From: Pseudomonas fluorescens Q2-87
GTDB lineage: Bacteria > Pseudomonadota > Gammaproteobacteria > Pseudomonadales > Pseudomonadaceae
DNA length: 64,000 nucleotides
Direction: 5' to 3'
NCBI RefSeq assembly: GCF_000281895.1
Contig: NZ_CM001558.1
Coordinates: 5,460,556 to 5,524,555 of the forward strand
A program made the position numbers and the translations under genes. Of this stretch, positions 1-8,779 are shown piece after piece (position 1 is the first letter of the stretch; each line of letters opens with the position of its first letter). The notes under the pieces were generated by a model, which was not told the origin of the DNA, made no database searches, and was given only the letters and a program-made list of their open reading frames with translations.

Positions 1-51
1 CAACCGTCACCCGTAAAGTGTGGATCCCGTAGTTTCGTTGTTCCTGATGGC

Positions 52-134
52 CTCTTCGCGAGCAAGCCCGCTCCCACAGAGATCGCATGCACATTCAAGA
101 TCCTTTGTGGGAGCGGGCTTGCTCGCGAAAGGGC
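52..134. repeat. Inverted pair of REP palindromes upstream of lhr
   Basis: Two copies of a REP core lie head to head, at about 52-79 (bottom orientation) and 105-134 (top orientation). The core reads GTGGGAGCGGGCTTGCTCGC. They are separated by about 25 bases. Each copy is itself a hairpin (GAGC..GCTC) and together they form a large cruciform. This is the typical REP doublet (REPIN) layout of fluorescent pseudomonads. An open frame in phase with lhr runs through it, but that is fortuitous. Confidence 0.85.
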
Positions 135-199
135 CCTTCCAGGCAATGGAGATCAGCCAACACTTGCATCCTCCCCACCCCGCCCGCATACACTGCCTC

Positions 200-3100
200 A
201 TGAATTTGCCCCTTGCAGCCGACCACGCCATGGCAGGCTTTCACCCCGCCGTCCGCGCCTGGTTCAGCCAGACATTCCCGGCGGTCACGGCCGCGCAGGC
301 CCAGGCGTGGCCGTTGATCGGCCAGCGCCGTTCGACCCTGGTGGCGGCGCCCACCGGCTCGGGCAAGACCCTGACGGCGTTTCTCGCCGTGCTCGACGAC
401 CTGGTGCACCGCGGCCTGGAACAGGGCGGGTTGCCGGACCAGACCCTGGTGGTCTACGTCTCGCCGCTCAAGGCGCTGAGCAACGACATCCGGATCAACC
501 TGCAAAACCCGCTGGCCGGCATCACCGAACAGCTGCGACAAATGCACCTGCCGCCCCTGCACATCACCACCGCGGTGCGCACCGGCGACACGCCGCAGAA
601 AGAACGCACGGCGATGCGCAAGACCGCGCCGCACATCCTGGTGACCACGCCCGAATCGCTCTACGTGCTGCTGGGTTCGGATTCTGGCCGGCAGATGCTC
701 GCCAGCACCCGCACGGTGATCGTCGACGAGATCCACGCCATCGCCGCCAGCAAACGCGGCAGTCACTTGGCATTGAGCCTGGAACGCCTGCAAGCGCTGT
801 GCGCCGAACCGCTGGTACGCATCGGCCTGTCCGCCACGCAAAAACCCATCGAAGCGGTGTCACGCTTTCTTGTGGGACAAGGGCGAACCTGCGAAATCGT
901 CGACATTGGCCATGCCCGCCCTCGGGACCTGGACATCGAAGTGCCTCCCGTGCCGCTCTCGGCGGTGATGGCCAATGACGTCTGGGAGCTGGTGTATAAC
1001 CGCCTCGCCGAGCTGGCCCGGGAACATCGCACTACCTTGGTATTCGTCAACACCCGACGCCTGGCCGAACGCCTGAGCCGGCATTTGAGCGAGCGCCTGG
1101 GCAAGGATGCCGTCGCAGCCCACCACGGCAGCCTGGCGAAGGAGTTTCGCCTCGACGCCGAGCAACGCCTCAAGCGCGGCGAGTTGCAGGTGTTGATCGC
1201 CACCGCCTCCCTGGAGCTGGGCATCGATATCGGCGACGTCGACCTGGTGTGCCAGATCGCCTCGCCCCGTTCGATCTCGGCGTTTCTGCAACGGGTCGGC
1301 CGCTCCGGGCACCAGGTCGGCGGCACGCCCAAGGGCCGCCTGTTCGCCACCACCCGCGACGATCTGATCGAGTGCGCCGCCCTGCTCGACTGCGTGCGCC
1401 GTGGCGAGCTGGACATCTTGCACATCCCCAACGCGCCGCTGGACGTGCTGGCCCAGCAAATTGTCGCCGAGGTCAGTTGCCAGGAATGGCAGGAACAGGC
1501 GCTGCTGGAAACCTTCCGCCGCGCGTCCCCCTACGCGGAATTGGATGAAGGGCATTACCAGGCGTTGTTGCAGATGCTCGCCGAAGGTCTCAACGGCCGT
1601 CAGGGCGTGCGCAGTGCCTACCTGCACCGGGACGCCGTGACCCGCACCTTGCGCGGGCGCCGGGGCAGCAAACTGACGGCGGTGACCAGCGGCGGCACCA
1701 TCCCGGACAACGCCGACTACAGCGTGTTGCTCGAGCCCCAGGGCCTGAACATCGGCAGCGTCAACGAAGACTTCGCGGTGGAGAGCATTGCCGGCGACGT
1801 GTTCCAGTTGGGCAATACCTCGTATCGCATCATTCGCGTCGAGACCGGTCGCGTGCGGGTCGAGGACGCCCAAGGGCAGCCGCCGACCATCCCGTTCTGG
1901 CTCGGTGAAGCCCCGGGACGCAGCGCCGAATTGTCCCTGGCCGTGGCGCGCCTGCAAGCCCAGCTCGATCAACTGCTCGGCGCCACGCCAGGCAATCTGC
2001 AACCGGCCCTGGATTGGCTGACCGGCACCTTGCAACTGAACCTGGCCAGTGCCGAACAACTGGTGGATTACCTCGCGCCAGCACGCCTGTCCTTTGGCGC
2101 TTTGCCGTCCCAGGACACGTTGTTGATGGAGCGGTTTTTCGACGAGTCCGGCGGCACGCAACTGATCATCCACACACCCTTCGGCAGCCGCATCAATCGC
2201 GCCTGGGGCCTGGCCTTGCGCAAGCGCTTCTGCCGCACCTTCAATTTCGAATTGCAGGCCGCCGCCAGCGAAGACGCCATCGTGTTGTCACTGTCCACCA
2301 GCCACAGCTTCGAGCTGGACGAAGTCTGGCGTTACCTCAACAGCCGCAGCGCCGAGCAGATCCTGGTCCAGGCGGTGCTGGATGCGCCGCTGTTTGGCGT
2401 GCGCTGGCGCTGGAACGCCGGCGTGGCCCTGGCGTTGCCGCGTTATACCGGCGGGCGCAAAGTGGCGCCGCAGATCCAACGGATGAAAAGCGAAGACCTG
2501 ATCGCCAGCGTGTTTCCCGATCAGATCGCCTGCCTGGAAAACCTCGCCGGCGAACGCGAGATTCCCGACCATCCCTTAGTGGAGCAGACCCTCGACGACT
2601 GCCTGCACGAGGCCATGGACAGCGAGGGCTGGCTGGCGCTGTTGCGGCGCATGGAAGCGGGCGAGATCCGCCTGATCAGCCGCGACCTGCCGGCACCCTC
2701 GCCGCTGGCGGCAGAAATCCTCAGCGCCCGGCCCTATACCTTTCTCGACGACGCACCGCTGGAAGAACGCCGCACCCAGGCAGTGATCAACCGGCGCTGG
2801 AGCGATCCACAGTCCACCGATGACCTGGGTGCACTGGACGCCGAAGCCATCCAGTCGGTTCGCGATGAGGCCTGGCCGAGCCCCACCAATCTCGATGAAA
2901 TGCACGAAGCGCTGATGAGCCTGGCGTGCATCGCCGACAGCGAGGCCAGCGCCCACGAGCCGTGGCTCGATTGGTTACAGACCCTGGCCGAAGGCGGTCG
3001 CGCCAGCCATGTGCAAATCAGCGCCGAGCGTGGCCTGTGGGTAGCGCTGGAGCGCCTGACCTGCCTGCAAGGGATTTATCCACAAGCCCAATGGCAACCG

Positions 3101-4513
3101 CCCTTGACGCCTTTGGCCGGTTTCGATGAAACCTGGAGCAGCGACGAAGCTGTGGTGGAAGTGCTGCGCGCACGGCTCAGCGCCTTTGGCCCGCTGCCGT
3201 TGATGGCCATCGCCTATCCGCTGGGGTTATCGACGTCACAAGTGACCCAGGCCTTGGCGCAACTCGAACAGCAAGGCTACGTGCTGCGCGGCCGCTTCAC
3301 GCCGGGTACCGGCCAGGAAGAGTGGTGCGAGCGGCATTTGCTGGCGCGCATCCATCGCTACACGGTCAAGCGCCTGCGTCGAGAGATCGAGCCGGTGATG
3401 TTGCAGGACTTCATGCGTTTCCTGTTCGACTGGCAGCATCTGTCGCCCTCCTCCCAAGGCCGAGGCAACGCCGTGCTGCCGTCGATCATCAGCCAGTTCG
3501 AGGGCTATCCCGCCGCCGCTTCGGCCTGGGACAGCGACTTGCTACCCGCACGGATCAAGGATTATTCGTCAAGCTGGCTCGATGAGTTGTGTCGCAGCGG
3601 CAAGTGGGTCTGGACACGCCTGAGCGCCCGGCAGAAGCTTTCGGCCAGCGCCCTGCGCAGCACGCCGGTGGTGTTGCTGCCGCGCAACCAGGTTGCGCTG
3701 TGGAGCAGCCTGGCCGAGCAAGTGCCGGTCAGCGAACTCTCGCCCAAGACGCAAAAAGTCCACCAGGCCCTCAGCGAGCACGGGGCGCTGTTTTTCGATG
3801 AGCTGTTGCACGAAGCCCATCTGCTGCGCAGCGAACTGGAAATCGCCTTGCAGGAACTGGTGGGCGCCGGCTTGGTGAATGCTGACAGTTTCGCCGGCCT
3901 GCGGGCGCTGATCACTCCCGCCAGCAAACGCCAGGCCCGCAGCAGCCGGAGCGGGCGCGGGGCGTTTGTCGGTGGCATGGACGACGCCGGGCGCTGGGCC
4001 TTGCTACGCCGCAGCCAACCTGCGCCCATGGAAGGCAACCGCCCCGCGCCGACACCGCCAGAGACTCTGGAACACATTGCCATGACCCTGCTGCGCCGTT
4101 ACGGCGTGGTGTTCTGGCGCTTGCTGGAACGCGAAGCCGATTGGCTGCCGAGCTGGCGCGAGTTGCTGCGCACCTTTCATCGTTTGGAGGCCCGGGGCGA
4201 AATCCGTGGCGGGCGTTTTGTCAGCGGCCTCGCAGGCGAGCAATTCGCCCTGCCCGAAGCCATCCCGGTGCTGCGCGAAGTACGTCGCCGCCCCACCGAT
4301 GGCAGCCTGGTCGTGGTGTGCGGCGTCGATCCGCTGAACCTGGCCGGCACCCTGTTGCCGGGGGCGAAGGTGCCGGCGTTGGCGAGCAATCGGCTGGTTT
4401 ATCGGGATGGGTTGCCGGTGGCGGCGCAGATTGCTGGCAAGCAGCATTTCTGGATGGAGTTGGATGCTCAAGGGATGGCTGAGGTCCGGAACAAGCTGAT
4501 CCAGAAAGGTTGA
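200..4513 (+). CDS. lhr: Lhr-type DEAD/DEAH-box DNA helicase
   Basis: Large superfamily 2 ATP-dependent helicase of the Lhr (large helicase-related) family, 1437 aa from the chosen start, close to the roughly 1,400-1,500 aa of bacterial full-length Lhr. Visible motifs: Walker A APTGSGKT at about residues 50-57, DEIH box at about 176-179, motif III SATQ, and a C-terminal RecA lobe with QRVGRSGH (motif VI). A long Lhr C-terminal extension follows. Family members translocate on single-stranded DNA and unwind RNA-DNA or DNA duplexes, and a repair role is suspected. The open frame extends upstream to base 20 but crosses a REP pair, so I start at ATG 200 (ATG 230 is an alternative). Flanked by REP pairs on both sides and apparently monocistronic. 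Family assignment is secure; the physiological role is not. Confidence 0.93.
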   Translation: MNLPLAADHAMAGFHPAVRAWFSQTFPAVTAAQAQAWPLIGQRRSTLVAAPTGSGKTLTAFLAVLDDLVHRGLEQGGLPDQTLVVYVSPLKALSNDIRINLQNPLAGITEQLRQMHLPPLHITTAVRTGDTPQKERTAMRKTAPHILVTTPESLYVLLGSDSGRQMLASTRTVIVDEIHAIAASKRGSHLALSLERLQALCAEPLVRIGLSATQKPIEAVSRFLVGQGRTCEIVDIGHARPRDLDIEVPPVPLSAVMANDVWELVYNRLAELAREHRTTLVFVNTRRLAERLSRHLSERLGKDAVAAHHGSLAKEFRLDAEQRLKRGELQVLIATASLELGIDIGDVDLVCQIASPRSISAFLQRVGRSGHQVGGTPKGRLFATTRDDLIECAALLDCVRRGELDILHIPNAPLDVLAQQIVAEVSCQEWQEQALLETFRRASPYAELDEGHYQALLQMLAEGLNGRQGVRSAYLHRDAVTRTLRGRRGSKLTAVTSGGTIPDNADYSVLLEPQGLNIGSVNEDFAVESIAGDVFQLGNTSYRIIRVETGRVRVEDAQGQPPTIPFWLGEAPGRSAELSLAVARLQAQLDQLLGATPGNLQPALDWLTGTLQLNLASAEQLVDYLAPARLSFGALPSQDTLLMERFFDESGGTQLIIHTPFGSRINRAWGLALRKRFCRTFNFELQAAASEDAIVLSLSTSHSFELDEVWRYLNSRSAEQILVQAVLDAPLFGVRWRWNAGVALALPRYTGGRKVAPQIQRMKSEDLIASVFPDQIACLENLAGEREIPDHPLVEQTLDDCLHEAMDSEGWLALLRRMEAGEIRLISRDLPAPSPLAAEILSARPYTFLDDAPLEERRTQAVINRRWSDPQSTDDLGALDAEAIQSVRDEAWPSPTNLDEMHEALMSLACIADSEASAHEPWLDWLQTLAEGGRASHVQISAERGLWVALERLTCLQGIYPQAQWQPPLTPLAGFDETWSSDEAVVEVLRARLSAFGPLPLMAIAYPLGLSTSQVTQALAQLEQQGYVLRGRFTPGTGQEEWCERHLLARIHRYTVKRLRREIEPVMLQDFMRFLFDWQHLSPSSQGRGNAVLPSIISQFEGYPAAASAWDSDLLPARIKDYSSSWLDELCRSGKWVWTRLSARQKLSASALRSTPVVLLPRNQVALWSSLAEQVPVSELSPKTQKVHQALSEHGALFFDELLHEAHLLRSELEIALQELVGAGLVNADSFAGLRALITPASKRQARSSRSGRGAFVGGMDDAGRWALLRRSQPAPMEGNRPAPTPPETLEHIAMTLLRRYGVVFWRLLEREADWLPSWRELLRTFHRLEARGEIRGGRFVSGLAGEQFALPEAIPVLREVRRRPTDGSLVVVCGVDPLNLAGTLLPGAKVPALASNRLVYRDGLPVAAQIAGKQHFWMELDAQGMAEVRNKLIQKG

Positions 4514-4530
4514 GGGTGTCTGGGCTGGCC

Positions 4531-4612
4531 CTTTCGCGAGCAAGCCCGCTCCCACAATTGATTTGCGGTGGATGGAGTTCCAGTGTGGGAGCGGGCTTGC
4601 TCGCGAAGGGGA
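4531..4612. repeat. Inverted pair of REP palindromes between lhr and the MscS gene
   Basis: Same REP core as at 52-134, in opposite orientations at about 4531-4556 and 4583-4612, with about 26 bases between. It sits in the gap between two convergent genes (lhr on + and the channel gene on -), where such doublets often protect transcript ends. No other terminator was seen here. Confidence 0.85.
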
Positions 4613-4642
4613 CATAAGCCTCACTACTAAGCTCAGCAACTA

Positions 4643-6730
4643 TTAAGGTTGCTCAGGCACCTCTCCTCCTTCTTCTTTTGGCTCTTCCACTAACCGCTTG
4701 GGCAACACCACCTGCTGTGGATAAGTCTGCGCGAAGTGCACCGCCGGATGGTTATCCACAAGCTTTTTCAAACGCTGGTTGAACGCCCGGCTCACCGCAT
4801 ATTGGCCACCGGACACGGTGCGGAACTGGGCGGTGAGCACCACGCCATTGAGGTCCATGCGGTCCACGCCAAACACATCCAACGGCCCTTGCAGGTTGAA
4901 CTTGAGGAACGGGTCTTCGGAAATCGAGCGGCCGGCTTCGCGGATCAGCTCGATGGCCTGGTCCACGTCAGTGTCGTAGGTGAACTGCACGGAGAAGAAC
5001 GCAAAGGCAAATTGCCGCGACTGGTTGGTCACGGCTTTGATCTGGCCGAACGGCACCGAATGCACGAAGCCCTTGCCGTCACGCAGGCGCAAGGTGCGGA
5101 TGGTCAGCCCCTCGACGGTGCCGGCGTGGCCGGAGTCGAGCACCACCCAGTCGCCGATCGACAGCGTGTCTTCGATGATGATGAACAGCCCGGTAATCAC
5201 GTCTTGCACCAATTGCTGCGAGCCGAAACCGATCGCCAGCCCCACCACCCCGGCGCCGGCCAGCAACGGCGCGACGTTGATGCCGAGGTTGGCCATGGTG
5301 GTGATCGCACAAATCACCACCAGGATGATTTTTGCCGCGTTACGTAAAAGCGGCAGGATGGTCTTGATCCGGGTACTGGGCTGACGGGCGCCGCGCTTGT
5401 TCAGCGGCGGCTTCAAGGCTTCCTGGATGGCCGTGTCGAGCACCACCCAGGTGAGCCAGGTCATCAGGAAGATCAGGCCGATGCGGCTCAGGGAATCACT
5501 GATTGCCCGGCCCACGGCATTGCGCGAGGCAAATTCGAACAGCGAAATCCCCCAGATCCGTCCGAGGATCTCGATGAACGCCACCGCCATGACAATCCGC
5601 AGCAAGGCATGCAAAAGGCTCAACAGACGCCCCTTGTAGGCGCTGTTGCGCTGGATCTTCTCAGCCTTGGGCGACTTGAATATGTGCTGGAACACCGTGC
5701 TCAGGAACACCATGGCAATCAGCAGGATCGTGGTGAACAACGCGCAACGCAGGGCCTTCTGGTTGTCTTCGCCGACGCCAATCAGGCTCACCGCCGACAC
5801 CAGCACCATCAACAGGATCGGCCAGTACCAGAGCCCGGAAAAAATCCGCAGCGACTCTTGCAGGGCCGGCTGTTTCAAGCGCTGGGCCAACGGTCGGTTG
5901 CGGATCAGGTGGGCCACGGGCCGGCGCAAGCGAATCACCAGCCAGCCGAAAATCACCGACGCGAACAGACCGGTGAACACGGCGATGCTGCTGGTGATGT
6001 TGCCGCCCAGTTGCCGGGCAATCTGTGGGCTGGTCAACGCATCACTGAGGGCGGCGAGGAAGCCGATCAGGAACAGCGGCCTGGGGCTCAAGCGACGAAT
6101 CATCGCCACGGCCCGGCGCTTGTGGCCGGCGTTGAACATCACGATCACGCAGAGCAGCACCGACGTGGAGAAAATACCGCTGCTGGTGGCATAGGCGAAG
6201 CACAGCGCCAGCGCTCGGCCCACCGAGACCTGCAGGAAGTGGCTGATGTACAGGGTCAACGGCAGGCAGACCAGCGCCGGCACGGTATAGGGCAGCAGGT
6301 AACCGAGCAGGTCCCGCACGCGCTGGCGGGTACGCAGCCAGCGACGACGGTTCAAATGTCGGATCAACAGCCGGGCCGTCGTCCACATCACCGCAAATGC
6401 CCCGATCCATACGCCGGACAGCAGCAGGAAATCCCCCGCCACGCGCCAGGACGAACGGGACGTCTGGTCCACCAGCCGATCCACTTCATCCGCCGCCCGG
6501 TCCGCCCGCAGGCGCCAGGCATCTACCAGGCTCTGGTTCAGGTCGAGTTTGTCCTGGACGTCGTCGATGCTCGAACTGATGGCGCCCAGCAACCCGCCCT
6601 GCACCAGCGGCTCGGGCTCGGCGGGGGCCTCGCTGGGTTTCGAGGTGCCGGGGACGGCGGCGGTCCCGTAGGCGCCAGTGCCGCTCAATGTCAGCAAGAT
6701 CAGCAGCAATACGGTGGTCAATCGAGACAA
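4643..6730 (-). CDS. Large MscS-family mechanosensitive ion channel
   Basis: A 695-aa inner-membrane protein. It starts with a signal-peptide-like segment (residues 1-22), then a short periplasmic-type region (about 25-95), then many hydrophobic segments between about 97 and 480. The MscS core follows: a glycine/alanine-rich pore helix (GAGVVGLAIGFGSQ, about 492-505), QDVITGLFIIIED, and the beta domain starting near GDWV. It ends in a charged proline-rich tail. The extra N-terminal helices make it like the larger MscS paralogues (YbiO/YnaI class) rather than minimal MscS (about 280 aa). Predicted role: release of solutes on hypo-osmotic shock. The start codon is TTG at 6730 with GGAG about 9 bases upstream. 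No operon partner is visible. Confidence 0.88.
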   Translation of the reverse strand: MSRLTTVLLLILLTLSGTGAYGTAAVPGTSKPSEAPAEPEPLVQGGLLGAISSSIDDVQDKLDLNQSLVDAWRLRADRAADEVDRLVDQTSRSSWRVAGDFLLLSGVWIGAFAVMWTTARLLIRHLNRRRWLRTRQRVRDLLGYLLPYTVPALVCLPLTLYISHFLQVSVGRALALCFAYATSSGIFSTSVLLCVIVMFNAGHKRRAVAMIRRLSPRPLFLIGFLAALSDALTSPQIARQLGGNITSSIAVFTGLFASVIFGWLVIRLRRPVAHLIRNRPLAQRLKQPALQESLRIFSGLWYWPILLMVLVSAVSLIGVGEDNQKALRCALFTTILLIAMVFLSTVFQHIFKSPKAEKIQRNSAYKGRLLSLLHALLRIVMAVAFIEILGRIWGISLFEFASRNAVGRAISDSLSRIGLIFLMTWLTWVVLDTAIQEALKPPLNKRGARQPSTRIKTILPLLRNAAKIILVVICAITTMANLGINVAPLLAGAGVVGLAIGFGSQQLVQDVITGLFIIIEDTLSIGDWVVLDSGHAGTVEGLTIRTLRLRDGKGFVHSVPFGQIKAVTNQSRQFAFAFFSVQFTYDTDVDQAIELIREAGRSISEDPFLKFNLQGPLDVFGVDRMDLNGVVLTAQFRTVSGGQYAVSRAFNQRLKKLVDNHPAVHFAQTYPQQVVLPKRLVEEPKEEGGEVPEQP

Positions 6731-6814
6731 AACACGGGGCTCCTCTACACAGGATCGGTAAGGAACTGATCAATAACGGGCGGGCAAGTTCGCTCGAAAG
6801 GTCAATACACCCCC

Positions 6815-6932
6815 CTGTGGCGAGGGAGCTTGCTCCCGCTGGGGCGCGCAGCGGCCCTGTTTTTGAGGTTGATGCTTTGGCGCTACTTTGGGGCTACTGC
6901 GCAGCCCAGCGGGAGCAAGCTCCCTCGCCACG
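6815..6932. repeat. Inverted pair of second-type REP palindromes (6731-7043 gap)
   Basis: The 313-base gap between the divergent MscS and DUF72 genes is mostly this element. One arm is at about 6815-6848 (GTGGCGAGGGAGCTTGCTCC, continuing into CGCTGGGGCGCGCAGC) and its inverted partner is at about 6899-6932. They are joined by about 50 bases. The core (GCGAGGGAGCTTGCTCCCGC) differs from the REP type near lhr, so two REP families coexist. The remaining bases hold only the start region of each neighbour. Confidence 0.85.
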
Positions 6933-7043
6933 GCGAAGTGCAGCTGGTCTCCCCACCACCGGTAAGACCATCGAAACTTTCCAGCTCGCCCGACAGTCAT
7001 CACAAGACACAGGCAGTACGAGGTCATTGGCACGGGAGGACAC

Positions 7044-7970
7044 ATGACGGCGATCCACATTGGCATTTCCGGTTGGCGCTACACGCCCTGGCGGGGGGAT
7101 TTCTACCCCAAGGGGCTGACCCAGAAACGGGAATTGCAATTTGCTTCGCGAGCGGTCAACAGCATCGAAATCAATGGATCGTTCTACGCCCTGCAACGCC
7201 CCGAACGGTATGCCCAGTGGTATGCCGAGACGCCGCCCGGCTTTGTGTTCAGCGTCAAGGCCCCGCGTTTCATCACCCACATCAAGCGCCTGCGGGACAT
7301 CCACAAGCCGCTGGCCAATTTCTTTGCCTCCGGCGTGCTGGAGCTCAAGGAAAAACTCGGCGTGATCCTCTGGCAGTTTCCCCCCAGTTTCAAATTCGAC
7401 CCCGAACTGTTCGAAGACTTCCTCAAGCAATTGCCCCACGACACCAAAAATGCCGCGGCCTTGGCCCGGGAGCATGAGCCGCGCCTGGACGGCCATGCCA
7501 GCACCGAGACCGATAAAAAACGGCCGCTGCGCCACGCCGTCGAGATCCGCCATGAGAGCTTCATCGACCCGCGCTTTGTCACCCTGCTCAAGCGCTACGA
7601 TGTCGCCTTGGTGATCGCCGACACGGCCGGCAAATGGCCTTATCGCGAAGACGTCACCAGCGATTTCGTCTACCTGCGCCTGCACGGTGCCGAAGAGCTG
7701 TATGCCAGCGGCTACACCGACGAGGCGTTGAAACGCTGGGGTGACCGGATCGAAGCCTGGAGCCATGGCACGCAGCCGGGTGATGCGCACCTGATCGACC
7801 CGAAAAAGAAACCCCGGGCCCGCAAGAGCCGCGAGGTGTTCTGCTACTTCGACAATGACATCAAAGTCCGCGCGCCCTATGACGCACGCCACCTGCTGGA
7901 GCGCTTCGAGCTGGACAAAGGCCTCGCCACCGCACCCGGTGTGCGCCCGGCCGAGGGAGTCTTGCCATGA
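7044..7970 (+). CDS. DUF72 (YecE-like) family protein
   Basis: A 308-aa soluble protein of the DUF72/YecE family, which adopts a TIM-barrel-like fold and has no settled biochemical function. Recognisable family features are the N-terminal HIGISGWRYTPWRGDFYP, FYALQRPERYAQWY, FSVKAPRFITH, the WQFPPSFKFD segment and a C-terminal VFCYFDND. The ATG is preceded by a strong GGGAGGA site 5 bases upstream. Its stop codon overlaps the start of the EEP-family gene (ATGA), so it is the first gene of a tightly coupled four-gene set (DUF72, EEP, clsB, ybhN-like). In E. coli, ybhP-clsB-ybhN form the equivalent set, without this gene. Confidence 0.9.
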   Translation: MTAIHIGISGWRYTPWRGDFYPKGLTQKRELQFASRAVNSIEINGSFYALQRPERYAQWYAETPPGFVFSVKAPRFITHIKRLRDIHKPLANFFASGVLELKEKLGVILWQFPPSFKFDPELFEDFLKQLPHDTKNAAALAREHEPRLDGHASTETDKKRPLRHAVEIRHESFIDPRFVTLLKRYDVALVIADTAGKWPYREDVTSDFVYLRLHGAEELYASGYTDEALKRWGDRIEAWSHGTQPGDAHLIDPKKKPRARKSREVFCYFDNDIKVRAPYDARHLLERFELDKGLATAPGVRPAEGVLP

Positions 7971-8779
7971 GCATTCCAGAATCCACCGAAGCCGCCCGCG
8001 ACCCGACCCAACGCCCGGCCCAGAGTCTTGAGCGGGTCAGCCGTTTCACCGTTCTGACGGTCAACACCCATAAAGGCTTCACTGCCCTGAATCGGCGTTT
8101 CATCCTGCCGGAACTGCGCGAAGCGGTGCGCAGCGTGTCCGCCGACGTGGTGTTTTTGCAGGAGGTCCACGGTACCCACGAGCAGCATCCCCAGCGCTAC
8201 AGCAACTGGCCGAGCATGCCGCAATACGAATTTTTAGCCGACACCCTCTGGCCGCAATTCGCCTACGGGCGCAACGCCGTGTACCCGGCGGGCGACCACG
8301 GCAACGCGCTGCTGTCGAAATTCCAGATCATTCGCCACGACAACCTGGACGTGTCCATCAGCGGCCATGAAAGCCGCGGCATGCTCCACAGCGTCCTGCG
8401 CCTGCCGGGTGAAGAAGGGCTGCAAGTCCACGCCATTTGCGTCCACCTGGGGCTGCGCGAAGTCCATCGCGTCGAGCAACTCAAGTTGCTTTGCCAACGC
8501 CTGAGCGAGTTACCGCCCGAGGCGCCGGTGATCGTTGCCGGCGACTTCAACGACTGGCTCGGCAAGGCCAGCGCCCTGCTCGAACCTTGCGGCTTGCGCG
8601 AGGTGTTCGCCGAGCACGGGGGCAAACCGGCCCGCAGCTTTCCGGCACGCCTGCCGATCCTGCGCCTGGACCGCATCTACGTGCGCAACCTCAAGGCCCA
8701 TCACCCCAAAGTATTAAGTGTCAGGCCTTGGTCGCACCTTTCCGACCACGCCCCGTTGTCGGTGGAGATCGAATTATGA
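7967..8779 (+). CDS. Endonuclease/exonuclease/phosphatase family protein (YbhP-like)
   Basis: A 270-aa EEP-superfamily metal-dependent phosphodiesterase. Seen in order: LTVNTHKGF near residue 30, VVFLQEVHG (metal-binding Glu), HGNALLSKF, VHLGLREVHR, the signature VAGDFNDWL (about residues 189-197), LDRIYV, and a C-terminal SDHAPLSVEI with the catalytic-type Asp-His. No signal peptide is obvious. It overlaps the upstream DUF72 gene and the downstream clsB start by ATGA junctions, so translation is probably coupled. The E. coli homologue YbhP lies beside clsB (ybhO) in the same order. The substrate is unknown; a lipid or nucleic acid phosphodiester is plausible. Confidence 0.88.
   Translation: MSIPESTEAARDPTQRPAQSLERVSRFTVLTVNTHKGFTALNRRFILPELREAVRSVSADVVFLQEVHGTHEQHPQRYSNWPSMPQYEFLADTLWPQFAYGRNAVYPAGDHGNALLSKFQIIRHDNLDVSISGHESRGMLHSVLRLPGEEGLQVHAICVHLGLREVHRVEQLKLLCQRLSELPPEAPVIVAGDFNDWLGKASALLEPCGLREVFAEHGGKPARSFPARLPILRLDRIYVRNLKAHHPKVLSVRPWSHLSDHAPLSVEIEL

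Noticed and set aside
20..199. N-terminal extension of the Lhr helicase frame
   Set aside because: It runs through a REP doublet and gives REP-encoded residues; ATG 200 is the sensible start.
5609..6769. 386-codon open frame on + opposite the MscS gene
   Set aside because: Gln/His/Arg-rich composition typical of a shadow frame; the channel gene has clear motifs.
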